Shown piece after piece: positions 35,613 to 45,526 of a DNA stretch of 64,000 bases. The notes beneath the pieces were generated by a model. The model was not told the origin of the DNA. It was given only the letters and a program-made list of their open reading frames with translations, and made no database searches. The position numbers were made by a program, and so were the translations under genes. Source of the DNA: Candidatus Gastranaerophilales bacterium (lineage in GTDB: Bacteria; Cyanobacteriota; Vampirovibrionia; Gastranaerophilales; Gastranaerophilaceae). The stretch lies in assembly GCA_944322945.1 (NCBI GenBank), contig CALUQN010000006.1, positions 17,418 to 81,417 on the forward strand, given 5' to 3'. Each line of letters opens with the position of its first letter. The stretch's first letter is position 1.

Positions 35613-36677
35613 ATGAAAATTTTACCAGTCGCAAATTTGTATACTCCAAACTCCGGTTTTAAAAGACGCAGAGAAAATTCATCGCTCAGTGTCAAACAGC
35701 CTCCGACTGCTGCTATTCCTGCCGAAAATTACAGGGCAAATTTTCTTCCGTCTTTTACAAGTTTAAAATTCAAAGAGGGCGAGAATAATTATTGTGACAC
35801 ATCGTTTTTTAGAGATTATGAAACTCTTGAAGCGGCTGCAAAAATTCTCAAGCGAAATTTCCCGCATGGAACTGATATTCTTGACTTTGCCTCCTCAAAC
35901 GGTGAAGAGGCTGTTTCGCTTTACGCAATTTTGAATAGCGGTCAAAAAGGTAAATATAAAATTCTCTGTTTTGACAAATCTCAAAATATAATTGATATAG
36001 CAAATAAAGGGGTTTATACCGTTTATAACGGAGTCAGCGAGGACGGATTTTTGCTGATGGATGAGCTCAAGGATAAAAGAAACAGAAAACTCAAAGCCTA
36101 TTTTGATAAAATGATGGAAGAAGTTCCGGCACCTTCTCACAAGATTAATGATGAACATTTTATGAATTTTATTTCTCAAATGTTTGAGTATGAATTCAAA
36201 ATTAAACATTACAAAATTCGTGACGAGTACAAAGATAATTTCAAATTCAATGTTGGCGATATCAATGATATTGAAAAACTTTATCCAGAAAAACAGGCCG
36301 GCGCAATACTTTTCAGAAACGCATTTTATATCCCGACACACAATCTTGCCTTGAATGAATACAATATGAATGTGCGTGATGATATAAATAAGCAGGAAGT
36401 TGTTGATAAGATTATTGACAAAGTGTATGAGAAACTATTGCCCGGCGGGCTTTTTATAATGGGTGACAATGAAAAAGACCACGTATTTCTTGCTGATGAA
36501 AATTTGACGGAGGCTGAAACTTTGTTTATTCCTTTATATTGTGCTTCGATTTATATATGTCCGCCTGTATATAGAGCGCTTGCCCGTGATAAAAGGTTTA
36601 AAACCGTTTATGGCAAAACAATCGACTGTGCTATGGGAAAGACTGGAATTTTTACTGTATGGCAAAAAAATAAATAA
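35613..36677 (+). CDS. CheR-like SAM-dependent methyltransferase
   Basis: 354 residues from ATG 35613 (MKILPVANLYTPNSGFKRR), chosen because the start resembles other lineage proteins and 35571 has no ribosome site. A short low-complexity lead with SFTSLKF (about 46-52) is followed by a CheR-type domain: DILDFASSNGEEAVSLYAIL (about 86-105; CheR has GCSSGEEPYS), CFDKSQNIIDIANKGVY, and AILFRNAFYIPTHN (CheR has FCRNVLIYF). No chemotaxis gene is nearby, so it may not methylate a receptor. It is divergent from pepA. Confidence 0.78.
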   Translation: MKILPVANLYTPNSGFKRRRENSSLSVKQPPTAAIPAENYRANFLPSFTSLKFKEGENNYCDTSFFRDYETLEAAAKILKRNFPHGTDILDFASSNGEEAVSLYAILNSGQKGKYKILCFDKSQNIIDIANKGVYTVYNGVSEDGFLLMDELKDKRNRKLKAYFDKMMEEVPAPSHKINDEHFMNFISQMFEYEFKIKHYKIRDEYKDNFKFNVGDINDIEKLYPEKQAGAILFRNAFYIPTHNLALNEYNMNVRDDINKQEVVDKIIDKVYEKLLPGGLFIMGDNEKDHVFLADENLTEAETLFIPLYCASIYICPPVYRALARDKRFKTVYGKTIDCAMGKTGIFTVWQKNK

Positions 36678-36881
36678 TCTGTATCAAAATATAAATTTTT
36701 ACTATACAAAATTAAATAACCATGTTAATATATTGACAGATGTAGTAGACAATATTTTTTGGATGTATATGCAATGAAATTCTTTTAAATAACCAAATAG
36801 AAGAAAGCTCGATAGGTTAAATGTATCGGGCGTTGCGTGTATTATTTTAAAAAATAGAAAAGGATAAGGTAAAAAAACTTT
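36678..36881 (+). promoter_or_regulatory. Leader region of rny with a hairpin
   Basis: 204 bp, AT-rich, no gene. TTGACA near 36733 and several -10-like words are present, but no pair has ideal spacing. A hairpin GCTCGATA / TATCGGGC (36807-36831, one T-G pair) lies 50 bp before the rny start. Ribonuclease Y mRNAs are often self-regulated, but that link is a guess. Confidence 0.4.
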
Positions 36882-38402
36882 ATGGACTTTTTAACAATTA
36901 TTGCGATTATTGCAGTAATAGCACTAATCGCTGTACTTGCAATTCAGCGTACAAAATATAAAGCGGTTCTGCAAAGTACTGAAAAAGAGAGATTAGCTTT
37001 GGAAGAGAAGGAAAAAATACTTTTAAAAGAAGCTAAAATTAAAGCCATAGAAGAGCTTAAAGATGACAGAGAAAAACTTAACGAAGAAGAGAGAGAACGC
37101 AGACAAGAGCTTGCAAGACAAGAACAAAAATTGATGAAACGCGAGGATATGCTCGAAGATAAAATCCAAGAGTATACCGACAAAAATATTCAGGTTGAAA
37201 GAAAACTTGATGAACTTCTTGAAAAAGAAGATTACCTCGCTGAAATTGTTCAAAAACAAACAGTAGAACTGGAACGCATTGCAGGTATGTCTGCCGAAGA
37301 TGCAAAAAATATGCTTCTTGAACAATTGAAACATGATTTGGCTCAGGAACAACTTACTCTAATCAGAGAAAATGAAGCAAAGATAAAAGAAGTTTCACTT
37401 GAAAAAGCAAAAGAAATTCTCTCAACAACAATGCAAAGATGTATGATAGAACAGGTTGTAGAAACTACAGTTTCTGTTGTAGCTTTGCCGAATGATGAGA
37501 TGAAAGGTCGTATAATAGGTCGTGAGGGACGTAATATCAGAGCACTTGAAACATTGACCGGTGTTGACTTGATTATTGATGATACTCCTGAAGCCGTTGT
37601 ATTATCAAGCTTTGATCCTGTCCGCCGCGAAATTGCTAAACTCGCACTTGAAAAACTTATTGTTGACGGTCGTATTCACCCTGTCCGCATTGAGGAAATG
37701 GTTGAAAAGGCCCGTGAAGAAATTGAAAAGAAAATCTGGGATGAGGGTGAAAGTGCTGCCCTTGATATGGGTGTTATGGGCTTGAATAAAGAACTCATAA
37801 AAACACTCGGTCGCTTATACTATAGAACAAGTTACGGTCAAAACGTTCTGAAACACTCGCTTGAAGTCGGTCATATTGCCGGCATGCTGGCAGGAGAACT
37901 TGGGGCAAATGTAGCTGTTGCAAAACGTGCAGGACTTTTACACGATATAGGAAAAGCCGTTGACCAAACCCAAGAAGGCACACACATTCAACTCGGTGTT
38001 GAACTTGCTGCACGATACGGAGAGCGTCCGGATGTAATTCACGCTATAGAAGCTCACCACGATGATGTTGTTGCAAACACAATAGAAGCTGTACTTGTCA
38101 AAGTCGCAGATGCGATTTCAGCAGGCAGACCGGGAGCAAGACGCGATACACTTGAAATTTATATCAAACGTCTTGAAAAAATTGAAGAAATCGTTAACAG
38201 CTATGACGGTATCAAACAGTCATTTGCAGTACAGGCAGGACGTGAGGTTAGAATTATAGTTGAAGCTGAAATGTTTGACGACCTCGCTTCTCAAAAGCTT
38301 GCAAGAGATGTTGCAAAACGTATTGAGGATGAGCTTGATTATCCGGGACAAATTCGGGTAACAGTTGTACGAGAATTCAGAACTACAGAAATAGCTAAAT
38401 AG
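36882..38402 (+). CDS. rny: Ribonuclease Y
   Basis: 506 residues. Membrane-anchored endoribonuclease that starts mRNA decay. One N-terminal helix (1-22), a long coiled coil (about 25-175), a KH domain ([20 protein letters not shown], about 201-220), and an HD domain with [11 protein letters not shown] (about 348-358) holding the metal ligands. AAGGATAAGG site. It is followed by a ymdB-type gene, a neighbour pair found in many bacteria. Confidence 0.97.
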   Translation: MDFLTIIAIIAVIALIAVLAIQRTKYKAVLQSTEKERLALEEKEKILLKEAKIKAIEELKDDREKLNEEERERRQELARQEQKLMKREDMLEDKIQEYTDKNIQVERKLDELLEKEDYLAEIVQKQTVELERIAGMSAEDAKNMLLEQLKHDLAQEQLTLIRENEAKIKEVSLEKAKEILSTTMQRCMIEQVVETTVSVVALPNDEMKGRIIGREGRNIRALETLTGVDLIIDDTPEAVVLSSFDPVRREIAKLALEKLIVDGRIHPVRIEEMVEKAREEIEKKIWDEGESAALDMGVMGLNKELIKTLGRLYYRTSYGQNVLKHSLEVGHIAGMLAGELGANVAVAKRAGLLHDIGKAVDQTQEGTHIQLGVELAARYGERPDVIHAIEAHHDDVVANTIEAVLVKVADAISAGRPGARRDTLEIYIKRLEKIEEIVNSYDGIKQSFAVQAGREVRIIVEAEMFDDLASQKLARDVAKRIEDELDYPGQIRVTVVREFRTTEIAK

Positions 38403-38406
38403 TAAA

Positions 38407-38432
38407 TGAGCAGGTTTATTCCTGCTCATTTT
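38407..38432 (+). terminator. Weak terminator between rny and the ymdB-type gene
   Basis: Perfect 8-bp stem TGAGCAGG / CCTGCTCA with a 6-nt loop and only a TTTT tract. Partial read-through to the next gene is likely. Confidence 0.6.
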
Positions 38433-38448
38433 AAGGAATAAAAATATT

Positions 38449-39273
38449 ATGTCTGATGATGATAAAATAATAAAAATTTTATTTTTCGGAGATATGGTTG
38501 GAAAACCTGGCAGATATGCCGTGCGTGATTTTTTGGAAGAACACAAAGCCGAATATGATTTTGTTATTGCAAACGTTGAAAATGCGTCACACGGTTTTGG
38601 ATTAACCGAAAAAAATTATAACGACCTGATATCTTACGGTGTGAATGCAATGACTTCCGGCAATCACATTTGGGATAAGCGTGATATTTTTACATATATT
38701 CAGAATGCTGATAAACTTATCCGTCCGATAAATTATCCCGCCACAACTCCGGGTGCGGGCAGCAGGGTGTTTGACTGCGGAGATTATAAAATTGCTGTTT
38801 TGAATATTTTGGGAAAAGTTTTTGTAAATATTGTAGACTTTCAATGGGAAAAAATTCTTGAAGAAATCAAACGATTGAAAGAAATTACGCCGATTGTGGT
38901 AGTGGATTTTCACGGAGAAGCAACGGCAGAAAAGATTTGTTTTGGCAGATACTGCTCAGAGTTAGGTGTAAGTGCGTTTTTGGGAACACATACGCACGTG
39001 CAGACTGCTGATGAAAAAATTTTGAATGGAACGACCGGGTACATTACAGACGCGGGATTTTGCGGTGCTGTTGACAGTGTTATCGGGATGGATTACAAGA
39101 CATCTCTCACACGTTTTATCACAAATATTCCGGAGCGTTATGAGGTAGCTGAAAGCAATGAGGTGCAGATAAACGCGGTTGAAATTGATATTGACGTAAA
39201 TACCGGATGTGCTAAAGCTATAAAAAGGATTTTTTGTAGTAGAGATAATGAGAAAGAGGATGAAAGTCAATGA
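38449..39273 (+). CDS. ymdB: YmdB-family metallophosphoesterase (TIGR00282)
   Basis: 274 residues. FFGDMVGKPGRYAVRDFL (about 10-27), NVENASHGFG (about 42-51), SGNHIWDKRD (about 65-74) and VDFHGEATAEK (about 147-157) are the metal-site motifs. In Bacillus this is a 2',3'-cyclic-nucleotide phosphodiesterase affecting RNase Y-dependent mRNA levels, so the rny neighbourhood makes sense. Overlaps the next gene by 4 bp. Confidence 0.93.
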   Translation: MSDDDKIIKILFFGDMVGKPGRYAVRDFLEEHKAEYDFVIANVENASHGFGLTEKNYNDLISYGVNAMTSGNHIWDKRDIFTYIQNADKLIRPINYPATTPGAGSRVFDCGDYKIAVLNILGKVFVNIVDFQWEKILEEIKRLKEITPIVVVDFHGEATAEKICFGRYCSELGVSAFLGTHTHVQTADEKILNGTTGYITDAGFCGAVDSVIGMDYKTSLTRFITNIPERYEVAESNEVQINAVEIDIDVNTGCAKAIKRIFCSRDNEKEDESQ

Positions 39274-40130
39274 AAACTGATTTGCACATTCATACGTATT
39301 ATTCGGATGGTGTCTTTTCGCCTGAAAAAATCGTTGATACGGCAATAGATGTCGGACTTCAGGTTATAGCGCTGACAGATCACGACAATGTTTTGTCTTA
39401 TAAAGTTGCAAATGATTATTTGAAAAAAGAAGGCAAAGAAGATAAGCTCCAGATTATTCAGGGTGTAGAAATAAATACACTCTATAAAAATTATGAAATC
39501 CATATTCTTGGATATTTTATGAATACGGAAAACAGTGATTTTAAAAACTTGCTAAAAGTTCAGCAGCACGCACGTGTAAAGCAAACCAAAGAAATCATTT
39601 CGCTGCTTGCTAAAAAAGAGGGAATTAAAATCAAATTTGAAGACATAAAAAAACAGGTGGCAGAAGGCGGCAGTATCGGGCGTCCTCATATTGCAAAAGC
39701 CATAACGAGTGCCGGCGGAACGCACAGTATTATGGACGCTTATGCTAAATACATCCACGATGATTCGCCGGTTTATGTCCCAAGAAAAACCGTCACTCCG
39801 CACGATGCTGTTGAAATTATCTACGATGCCGGCGGAATACCTGTCATAGCTCACCCGCATGATTTGGATATCGCTGAAACTCTGATTAAAGAATTGATGA
39901 ATTATGGCTTGCGCGGAATTGAGGCTTATCACAGAAAGCATTCTCCTGCCTGTGTTGAATATTTTTCTTCTATGGCGGAGGAATTAGGGTTAATTGTCAC
40001 AGGCGGTTCAGATTTTCACGCGCCAAATATTATGAACGGACAAATTATTCTTGGCAAAAATTTTGTGCCTGATTGGATTTACGACAAGTTAATCGAAGAG
40101 AAAAAACATATTGATATGGCAAATCTTTAA
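39270..40130 (+). CDS. PHP-domain phosphoesterase (TrpH/YciV type)
   Basis: 286 residues. DLHIHTYYSDGVFSPEKIV (about 3-21), LTDHDN (about 36-41), GVEINT, GRPHIAKA, VIAHPHD and GSDFHAPN (about 252-259) are the metal-binding motifs. The TrpH/YciV group includes RNase AM, a 5'-3' exonuclease that trims rRNA and degrades short RNA and 3',5'-nucleotides. Being coupled to rny and ymdB, it is probably part of an RNA-decay operon. Confidence 0.92.
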   Translation: MKTDLHIHTYYSDGVFSPEKIVDTAIDVGLQVIALTDHDNVLSYKVANDYLKKEGKEDKLQIIQGVEINTLYKNYEIHILGYFMNTENSDFKNLLKVQQHARVKQTKEIISLLAKKEGIKIKFEDIKKQVAEGGSIGRPHIAKAITSAGGTHSIMDAYAKYIHDDSPVYVPRKTVTPHDAVEIIYDAGGIPVIAHPHDLDIAETLIKELMNYGLRGIEAYHRKHSPACVEYFSSMAEELGLIVTGGSDFHAPNIMNGQIILGKNFVPDWIYDKLIEEKKHIDMANL

Positions 40131-40147
40131 AAAAAAGTGAGGCTATA

Positions 40148-40783
40148 GTGGGTAAAAAACGTTTCTGGAAACTTCAATATTCTGTAACAATTTTTGTTAT
40201 AATCGGCGTACTGTTAATGCTTGCGCCGGTATCAATAGAGAGTTCACGCCAGGCGTATTTTATCTCGCGATGGAAAGAAACTTTTTCGAGGATGGAATAT
40301 GTTCTGCAGGTTATAAGGACGCATATTTCAGACGATATGGTTAAAAACTACAATCAGGCATCGACACCGGAAGAAAAAGAACAGATTGTGCTGATGCTTT
40401 TAAAACCCTATTTGCGTCTTACTCCTGCAAAACTGCCGCGGAGCTACAAAATTTCTTATATGGATAAAAAGAAAGTTGACAGTGACGATACCTGGCATTT
40501 TAAAGAATATTATTACACGGATAAAGGCATCATTGCCGGCATAAAAAATTTGAATCGTAAAAGTGATAAAGAACCCGTTTTTATAATGATGTTCGATGTA
40601 AACGGAATACTTCCGCCAAACACCTGGGGGAAAGATGTTTACGGAATAGTTGTTTATAATGCACGAGTTACGGCTATCGGAGCGGAAGAGCCTATGGATA
40701 AACTCCCGCACGATTGTTCGACCAGCGGCAGAGGGTTGTATTGTTCTTATTATTATCTAATCGGAGGGGAATTTGAAGAATAA
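40148..40783 (+). CDS. Pilin-derived membrane-anchored protein lacking the prepilin cleavage motif
   Basis: 211 residues from GTG 40148. A single N-terminal helix (about 10-30, SVTIFVIIGVLLMLAPVSI) follows a basic start but has no G-F-T-L-x-E site. The C-terminal part has MMFDVNGILPPNTWGKDVYG (about 141-160), the same DVNG-x-PN-x-G-x-D block as the pilin-like protein at 18513, and two late Cys. It seems to be a pilin relative that has become a plain signal-anchored protein. Overlaps the LOG gene by 11 bp. Confidence 0.7.
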   Translation: MGKKRFWKLQYSVTIFVIIGVLLMLAPVSIESSRQAYFISRWKETFSRMEYVLQVIRTHISDDMVKNYNQASTPEEKEQIVLMLLKPYLRLTPAKLPRSYKISYMDKKKVDSDDTWHFKEYYYTDKGIIAGIKNLNRKSDKEPVFIMMFDVNGILPPNTWGKDVYGIVVYNARVTAIGAEEPMDKLPHDCSTSGRGLYCSYYYLIGGEFEE

Positions 40784-41375
40784 TAATATAAAATCAGTAT
40801 GCGTGTTCGCGTCATCAAGTGATTTTCTGGAAAAAAGTTATTACAAAGACGCTGCCAGGCTGGGAGAGCTACTTGCAGCAGCCGGAATGGATATGGTCTA
40901 TGGCGGGAGCACACTCGGACTTATGTGGGCTTGCGCAAACGCAGTTAAATCAAACGGCGGAAAAATTACAGGTGTTATGCCGCAAAAACTTTGTGATTTC
41001 GGGGTTTCTTCAAAACTCTGCGATGAGTTTCACCTGACAACCGGAATGAGGGAAAGAAAAGCCAAAATGGATGAGCTTTCAGACGCTCTCATTGCACTTG
41101 CCGGCGGGTTCGGCACTTTGGAAGAACTCGCGGAAATGATTGTGCAAAAACAACTCGGGTATAACAACAAGGCGATTGTAATTTTGAATACTAATAACTT
41201 TTACGACAAATTGATTGAATTTTTTGATGTAATAATTTCGCAAAACTTCTGTAAATGCGCGCCAGACGGGTTGTATTATGTAGCGCAGACACCTGAAGAT
41301 GCCGTTGAATATCTGAAAAATTATACACCTGTATTCAAAGCTTTGACCCGTGAAGAATTGTATGCAAAACAATAG
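40773..41375 (+). CDS. LOG-family protein (TIGR00730)
   Basis: 200 residues, Rossmann fold. VCVFASSSDF (about 9-18), YGGSTLGLMWACANA (about 41-55), ERKAKMDELSDALIALAGGF then GTLEELAEM (about 91-119). The family motif is PGGxGTxxE; here Pro is Ala (AGGFGTLEE). Characterised members release the base from nucleoside 5'-monophosphates (cytokinin-activating type). The physiological role in bacteria is unclear. Confidence 0.9.
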   Translation: MKNNNIKSVCVFASSSDFLEKSYYKDAARLGELLAAAGMDMVYGGSTLGLMWACANAVKSNGGKITGVMPQKLCDFGVSSKLCDEFHLTTGMRERKAKMDELSDALIALAGGFGTLEELAEMIVQKQLGYNNKAIVILNTNNFYDKLIEFFDVIISQNFCKCAPDGLYYVAQTPEDAVEYLKNYTPVFKALTREELYAKQ

Positions 41376-41383
41376 AAAAATTT

Positions 41384-43033
41384 TTAAACTATTGCACCGT
41401 GGGAAGCGTCCTGAACATTTTTTGCATATTTAGCAAGATAGCCTGATTTTACTTTCGGAACGAATGGAGGCAGAGTTTTTTTGCGTTCTTCAAGCTCGGT
41501 GTCAGAAACAAGAAGGTCAATTTTTCTTGAATTAATATCAATTTTAATTTTGTCGCCGTCTTTAATCAGAGCAATAGTGCCGCCGTTTGCCGCTTCCGGA
41601 CAGATGTGTCCGACACAGACCCCGCGTGTGGCACCAGAAAATCTTCCGTCAGTGATAAGCGCACATTTTTTGCCTAAGCCTTTCCCGACAAGAAGTGAAG
41701 TCGGCGCGAGCATCTCTCTCATGCCGGGACCGCCTTTGGGACCTTCATAGCGGATTACAATAACATCGCCGGCTTGAATTTCGTCATTTTCCAATGCTGA
41801 CATTGCCTCTTCTTCACTGTCAAAAGTTCTTGCAACCCCTTCAAACTCGTAGCATTCCGGAGCCACACCGGAAGTTTTTATAACACAGCCGTCTTTTGCA
41901 AGGTTTCCGTAAAGAACAGCAAGTCCGGGCTGCGTATATGATGATTTGTCATAAGGAGGAATTATTTCTTCATCAGCCCAAGCGGAAGCCGCAATATTTT
42001 TCACTGATATACCGCAAACCGTCGGAGATTCAACCAGAAAATCTTTTAAAGATTTCAATACCGCCGGAACCCCGCCTGCATTATGGAAATCTGTCATTGT
42101 AAGTGTTGATGACGGGTTTATTTTTACTATCTGGTGAATTTTGCCGCTCAATTCTTCAAAATCATTCAGCGTAATATCAATTTCTCCGGCATTTGCAATG
42201 GCAAGCGTGTGCAGGAATGTGTTTGTAGAGCCGCCGAGTGCCAAATCTGCTATGATTGCATTTCTCAAAGAGTCTCTTGTTATAATGTCAGATGGTTTTA
42301 TATCTTTTTCAACGAGTTTCACGATTTGCATGCCGCTTTCAAAAGCTATTCTGCGTTTTTGTGAAGACACGGCAGACGCTGAAGCGCAATAAGGAAGGCT
42401 CATTCCCATAACTTCTGTCAGACACGCCATTGTATTTGCAGTATACATTCCCTGACAGGCACCGGCGGACGGGCAGGAATTTTCTTCCAATGCAAGCAGG
42501 TGCTCTTCTGTAATTTCACCTTTTCTAAATCTTCCGACAGCCTCAAATGAGCCTGTTACCATAGTAAGCTTATTTTCACCTCTGCACATACCGTCGAGCA
42601 TCGGTCCTGCTGTCACAATAATTGCCGGAATATTCAGTCTTAATGCACCAATCAGCATCCCCGGAGTAATCTTATCGCAATTTGAAAGCAACACAACACC
42701 ATCAAGCTGATGCGCAGCTGCAACACTTTCCACGCAATCGGCAATTAAATCCCGCGAAGGAAGAGAATATCTCATTCCGCTGTGTCCCATTGCAATTCCG
42801 TCACAGATTGCCGGTACCCCGAATACAAAAGCCTGCCCGCCGGCAGAATGTATTCCCTTTTCAATCTGCCTTTCCAAATCCCGCATACCGATATGCCCCG
42901 GAACTAAATCCGAAAATGAACTTGCAATCCCGATAAACGGCGCATTCATATTTTTTTTACTGACTCCTGTTGCCATCAATAGTCCGCGGTGCGGTGTTCT
43001 TGCTATCCCTTTTTTTATACTGTCGCTTCTCAT
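41384..43033 (-). CDS. ilvD: Dihydroxy-acid dehydratase
   Basis: 549 residues, normal length. Fe-S enzyme that makes 2-oxo acids for valine, leucine and isoleucine. [13 protein letters not shown] (about 117-129) and [17 protein letters not shown] (about 188-204) carry the cluster Cys; [14 protein letters not shown] near 465 is the C-terminal signature. Its start overlaps the nagA-like stop by 4 bp, an odd pairing. No other ilv gene is in the window. Confidence 0.97.
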   Translation of the reverse strand: MRSDSIKKGIARTPHRGLLMATGVSKKNMNAPFIGIASSFSDLVPGHIGMRDLERQIEKGIHSAGGQAFVFGVPAICDGIAMGHSGMRYSLPSRDLIADCVESVAAAHQLDGVVLLSNCDKITPGMLIGALRLNIPAIIVTAGPMLDGMCRGENKLTMVTGSFEAVGRFRKGEITEEHLLALEENSCPSAGACQGMYTANTMACLTEVMGMSLPYCASASAVSSQKRRIAFESGMQIVKLVEKDIKPSDIITRDSLRNAIIADLALGGSTNTFLHTLAIANAGEIDITLNDFEELSGKIHQIVKINPSSTLTMTDFHNAGGVPAVLKSLKDFLVESPTVCGISVKNIAASAWADEEIIPPYDKSSYTQPGLAVLYGNLAKDGCVIKTSGVAPECYEFEGVARTFDSEEEAMSALENDEIQAGDVIVIRYEGPKGGPGMREMLAPTSLLVGKGLGKKCALITDGRFSGATRGVCVGHICPEAANGGTIALIKDGDKIKIDINSRKIDLLVSDTELEERKKTLPPFVPKVKSGYLAKYAKNVQDASHGAIV

Positions 43034-43956
43034 AATTGTTTAACCTCAATAATATTCCAGTCATCATCCCATTCAATTGAGCCTTTTATGTCAAGATTAT
43101 GGTAATGATAAGGATTTTCAATCAACTGTTCAAATTCTTCATAAGAGAACAGAAGCCCGGATTTATAGAGCCTTTTTATAATCTCAGGAAGAAGAGTAGT
43201 GCTTCCGGCAATTGTTCCATCCGCAGAAGCCGCTCTCTCTCCGTCGTAATAGACTTTTTCGTCTGCAAAAATCATCTCTTTTTTATCACTTTTTGTTATC
43301 GGGAGAGAATCACTCACCAGAATAATTTTATCCAGCGGTTTTGATTTAAAAAGTAATTTCAAAGCGTCCTGTGAAACGTGCACTCCGTCAGCGATAATTT
43401 CTGTATATAAATTATCATCAATCAAAGCTGAAAGAGCAGTTGTTTTCCCGCGGTGAACAACTCCGCTCATTGCGTTATAGAGATGTGTTGCTCCTGTGCA
43501 GCAGGCTAAATCCCCGCCCGTGCAGTGACCTGCCTGAACTTTTATCCCTTTTGATAACAGATATTTGGAAAGTTCAAAATCTCTGTCCAGTTCCGGAGCA
43601 ATAGTCACTATTTTGATAAAATCATCTTCTATAAGTTTATAGTTTTCTACAGCCGGAACAAGAAAATGTTTTACGTTATGAATACCTTTTTTTTCAGGAT
43701 TTAGAAAAATCCCCTCAAGGTGCACACCTAAAATTTTTGCCATATCTGCCGTTTGAATTTCGGCAGCAGCTTTAATTACATCTATAGCGCGGCGGGTATT
43801 TTCAACTGTATCGGTCACTATTGTCGGAAAAATTCCGCCGATACCGTATTGGAAGATTTTTTTTGATAATTCCAGCACCTGTTCAACTGTTGCTTTGTTG
43901 AAATCAACACCGAAACATCCGTGGAAATGCTGCTCTATTAATAATTTTGTTTTCAT
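43030..43956 (-). CDS. nagA: N-acetylglucosamine-6-phosphate deacetylase-like protein, short form
   Basis: 308 residues; typical NagA has about 380. The protein begins directly at the metal site ([20 protein letters not shown]), so the N-terminal beta domain of the amidohydrolase fold is missing. Other motifs: [18 protein letters not shown] (about 72-89), GHCTGGD (GHSxA in others), THLYNAMSG, and VSDSLPI holding the catalytic Asp (about 222). The core looks intact, so it may be active or act on a related sugar. No nagB is near. Confidence 0.82.
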   Translation of the reverse strand: MKTKLLIEQHFHGCFGVDFNKATVEQVLELSKKIFQYGIGGIFPTIVTDTVENTRRAIDVIKAAAEIQTADMAKILGVHLEGIFLNPEKKGIHNVKHFLVPAVENYKLIEDDFIKIVTIAPELDRDFELSKYLLSKGIKVQAGHCTGGDLACCTGATHLYNAMSGVVHRGKTTALSALIDDNLYTEIIADGVHVSQDALKLLFKSKPLDKIILVSDSLPITKSDKKEMIFADEKVYYDGERAASADGTIAGSTTLLPEIIKRLYKSGLLFSYEEFEQLIENPYHYHNLDIKGSIEWDDDWNIIEVKQL

Positions 43957-43960
43957 CTTG

Positions 43961-44030
43961 AACCCTCACCCGAATTTTTAACGCTCGTTCCGCGCTTTAA
44001 AATTCTACCCTCTCCCAAAGGTAGAGGGTA
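43961..44030 (-). repeat. Partial copy of the CCCTCACCC REP-like repeat
   Basis: AACCCTCACCC (43961-43971), a GAATTTTTAA / TTTAAAATTC dyad (about 43973-44004), and TACCCTC-N9-GTAGAGGGTA (44006-44030). The end pieces match the DUF559 inverted repeats, but no gene lies between. Confidence 0.6.
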
Positions 44031-44037
44031 ATTATTT

Positions 44038-45510
44038 TTAAATAACACTGCCTTCAAAGACTTTTCTTGCTTCTTCCCTATCGTCAAAGTGGATAGTGCG
44101 GTCTTTAAGAATTTGATAATCCTCGTGACCTTTACCGGCAATCACAACAACGTCATTGTTAGCTGCAATAGTTTTCAAAAGCTGAATAGCCTTGCCTCTA
44201 TCGGGTTCAACAGTGACTTTGTCGGAATCAACCGATTTTAATCCTGCAATAATATCAGTGATAATAGTCTGAGGGTCTTCACTTCTCGGATTATCGCTTG
44301 TAATAACAATTCTGTCCGCAATTCTTTCGGCAATTGCGCCCATTTTAGGACGTTTAGTTGCATCGCGGTCACCGCCGCAGCCAAACAGGCAAATCAATCT
44401 GCCGTCTTTAGGTGTAATTTCTCTTGCTGAATTTAAAACGTTTTCCAAGCCGTCAGGAGTGTGCGCGTAATCAACAATGACAAGCGGCTTTTTGACTACA
44501 ACCTCAAATCTTCCGGCAACACCTTTTACATTTTCCAGAGCTTTCACTGCAATATCAAGGTGAATGCCCATAGCCATAGCCGCCGCAACAGATGCAAGCA
44601 CGTTGTAAACACTGAACATTCCGTTCATGTGAAGATTAACTTTCTTTTCACCTTCCGGAGTTACAAGTGTAAATGTTGCACCGTTCAGTGAAAATTCAAT
44701 GTCTTTTGCCATAATGTCAGCCTGTTGTTTTACCCCGTAGGTAATTTTTTTCACGCCGTCAGGCACTACAGACAAAAATCTTTCTCCGTAAGAATCATCA
44801 ACATTGATTACTGCAAAAGAACCTTCTTCAAGATGTCTGAATAACAGAGCTTTTGCCTCAAAGTAATTATCCATTGTTATGTGATAATCCAGATGATCTT
44901 GTGTCAAGTTTGTCAAAACAGCGCCGTTAAAACGGCAGCCGCCGACTCTGTTTTGATCCAGAGAGTGTGAACTGACCTCCATTACAACATTATCAATTTT
45001 TTCAACATCTTTAATCATTCTTAATGTTGCTTGAAGTTCAGGTGCTTGCGGAGTGGTGTGTTTTGCATCGCGATACTCGCCGTTTGAGGATAATTTATAC
45101 CCTAAAGTACCGATGAGTGCACATCTTTGACCATTTTCTTCCATAATTTTTTGGATAAGGTGGGTAACTGATGTTTTACCGTTTGTGCCTGTAATACCGA
45201 TGAGATTAATACCTTTTGACGGGCTTGAATAAAATCTGTCAGCAATATCAGCCATTTTGTGGCGGGTTGAGGAGACAACAACCTGCGGGATTTTTATATC
45301 AAGTATTCTTTCAACAAGCAAAGCTGCCGCACCATTGTCGATGGCGTTTTGTGCAAAATCATGACCGTCTGCGTATTCGCCGGGCAGGCAGATAAATATA
45401 TCGCCTTTCTTGGTCGTTTTGGAGTTATAAGAAATCCCGCTTATCTCTACATTTTTGAAATTTGCCAAATCTTTATAGTCTAAATGTTCAATTAATTCTT
45501 CCAGTTTCAT
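44038..45510 (-). CDS. murE: UDP-N-acetylmuramoyl-tripeptide synthetase (meso-DAP type)
   Basis: 490 residues. It adds the third residue to the peptidoglycan stem. ATP loop GITGTNGKTSVTHLI (about 105-119), SSHSLDQNRVGGC (about 178-190), and DNPRSEDP (about 407-414), the DNPR signature of meso-diaminopimelate ligases. It follows the class B PBP gene (16 bp), a dcw-like remnant (ftsI-murE). No mraY or murF is adjacent. Confidence 0.96.
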   Translation of the reverse strand: MKLEELIEHLDYKDLANFKNVEISGISYNSKTTKKGDIFICLPGEYADGHDFAQNAIDNGAAALLVERILDIKIPQVVVSSTRHKMADIADRFYSSPSKGINLIGITGTNGKTSVTHLIQKIMEENGQRCALIGTLGYKLSSNGEYRDAKHTTPQAPELQATLRMIKDVEKIDNVVMEVSSHSLDQNRVGGCRFNGAVLTNLTQDHLDYHITMDNYFEAKALLFRHLEEGSFAVINVDDSYGERFLSVVPDGVKKITYGVKQQADIMAKDIEFSLNGATFTLVTPEGEKKVNLHMNGMFSVYNVLASVAAAMAMGIHLDIAVKALENVKGVAGRFEVVVKKPLVIVDYAHTPDGLENVLNSAREITPKDGRLICLFGCGGDRDATKRPKMGAIAERIADRIVITSDNPRSEDPQTIITDIIAGLKSVDSDKVTVEPDRGKAIQLLKTIAANNDVVVIAGKGHEDYQILKDRTIHFDDREEARKVFEGSVI

Positions 45511-45526
45511 TTTCTTTTTCTATCTC

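Noticed and set aside
43953..44141. Minus-strand ORF with PLPLGEGRILKRGTS
   Set aside because: Translation of the CCCTCACCC REP-like palindrome and of the murE 3' end; not a gene.
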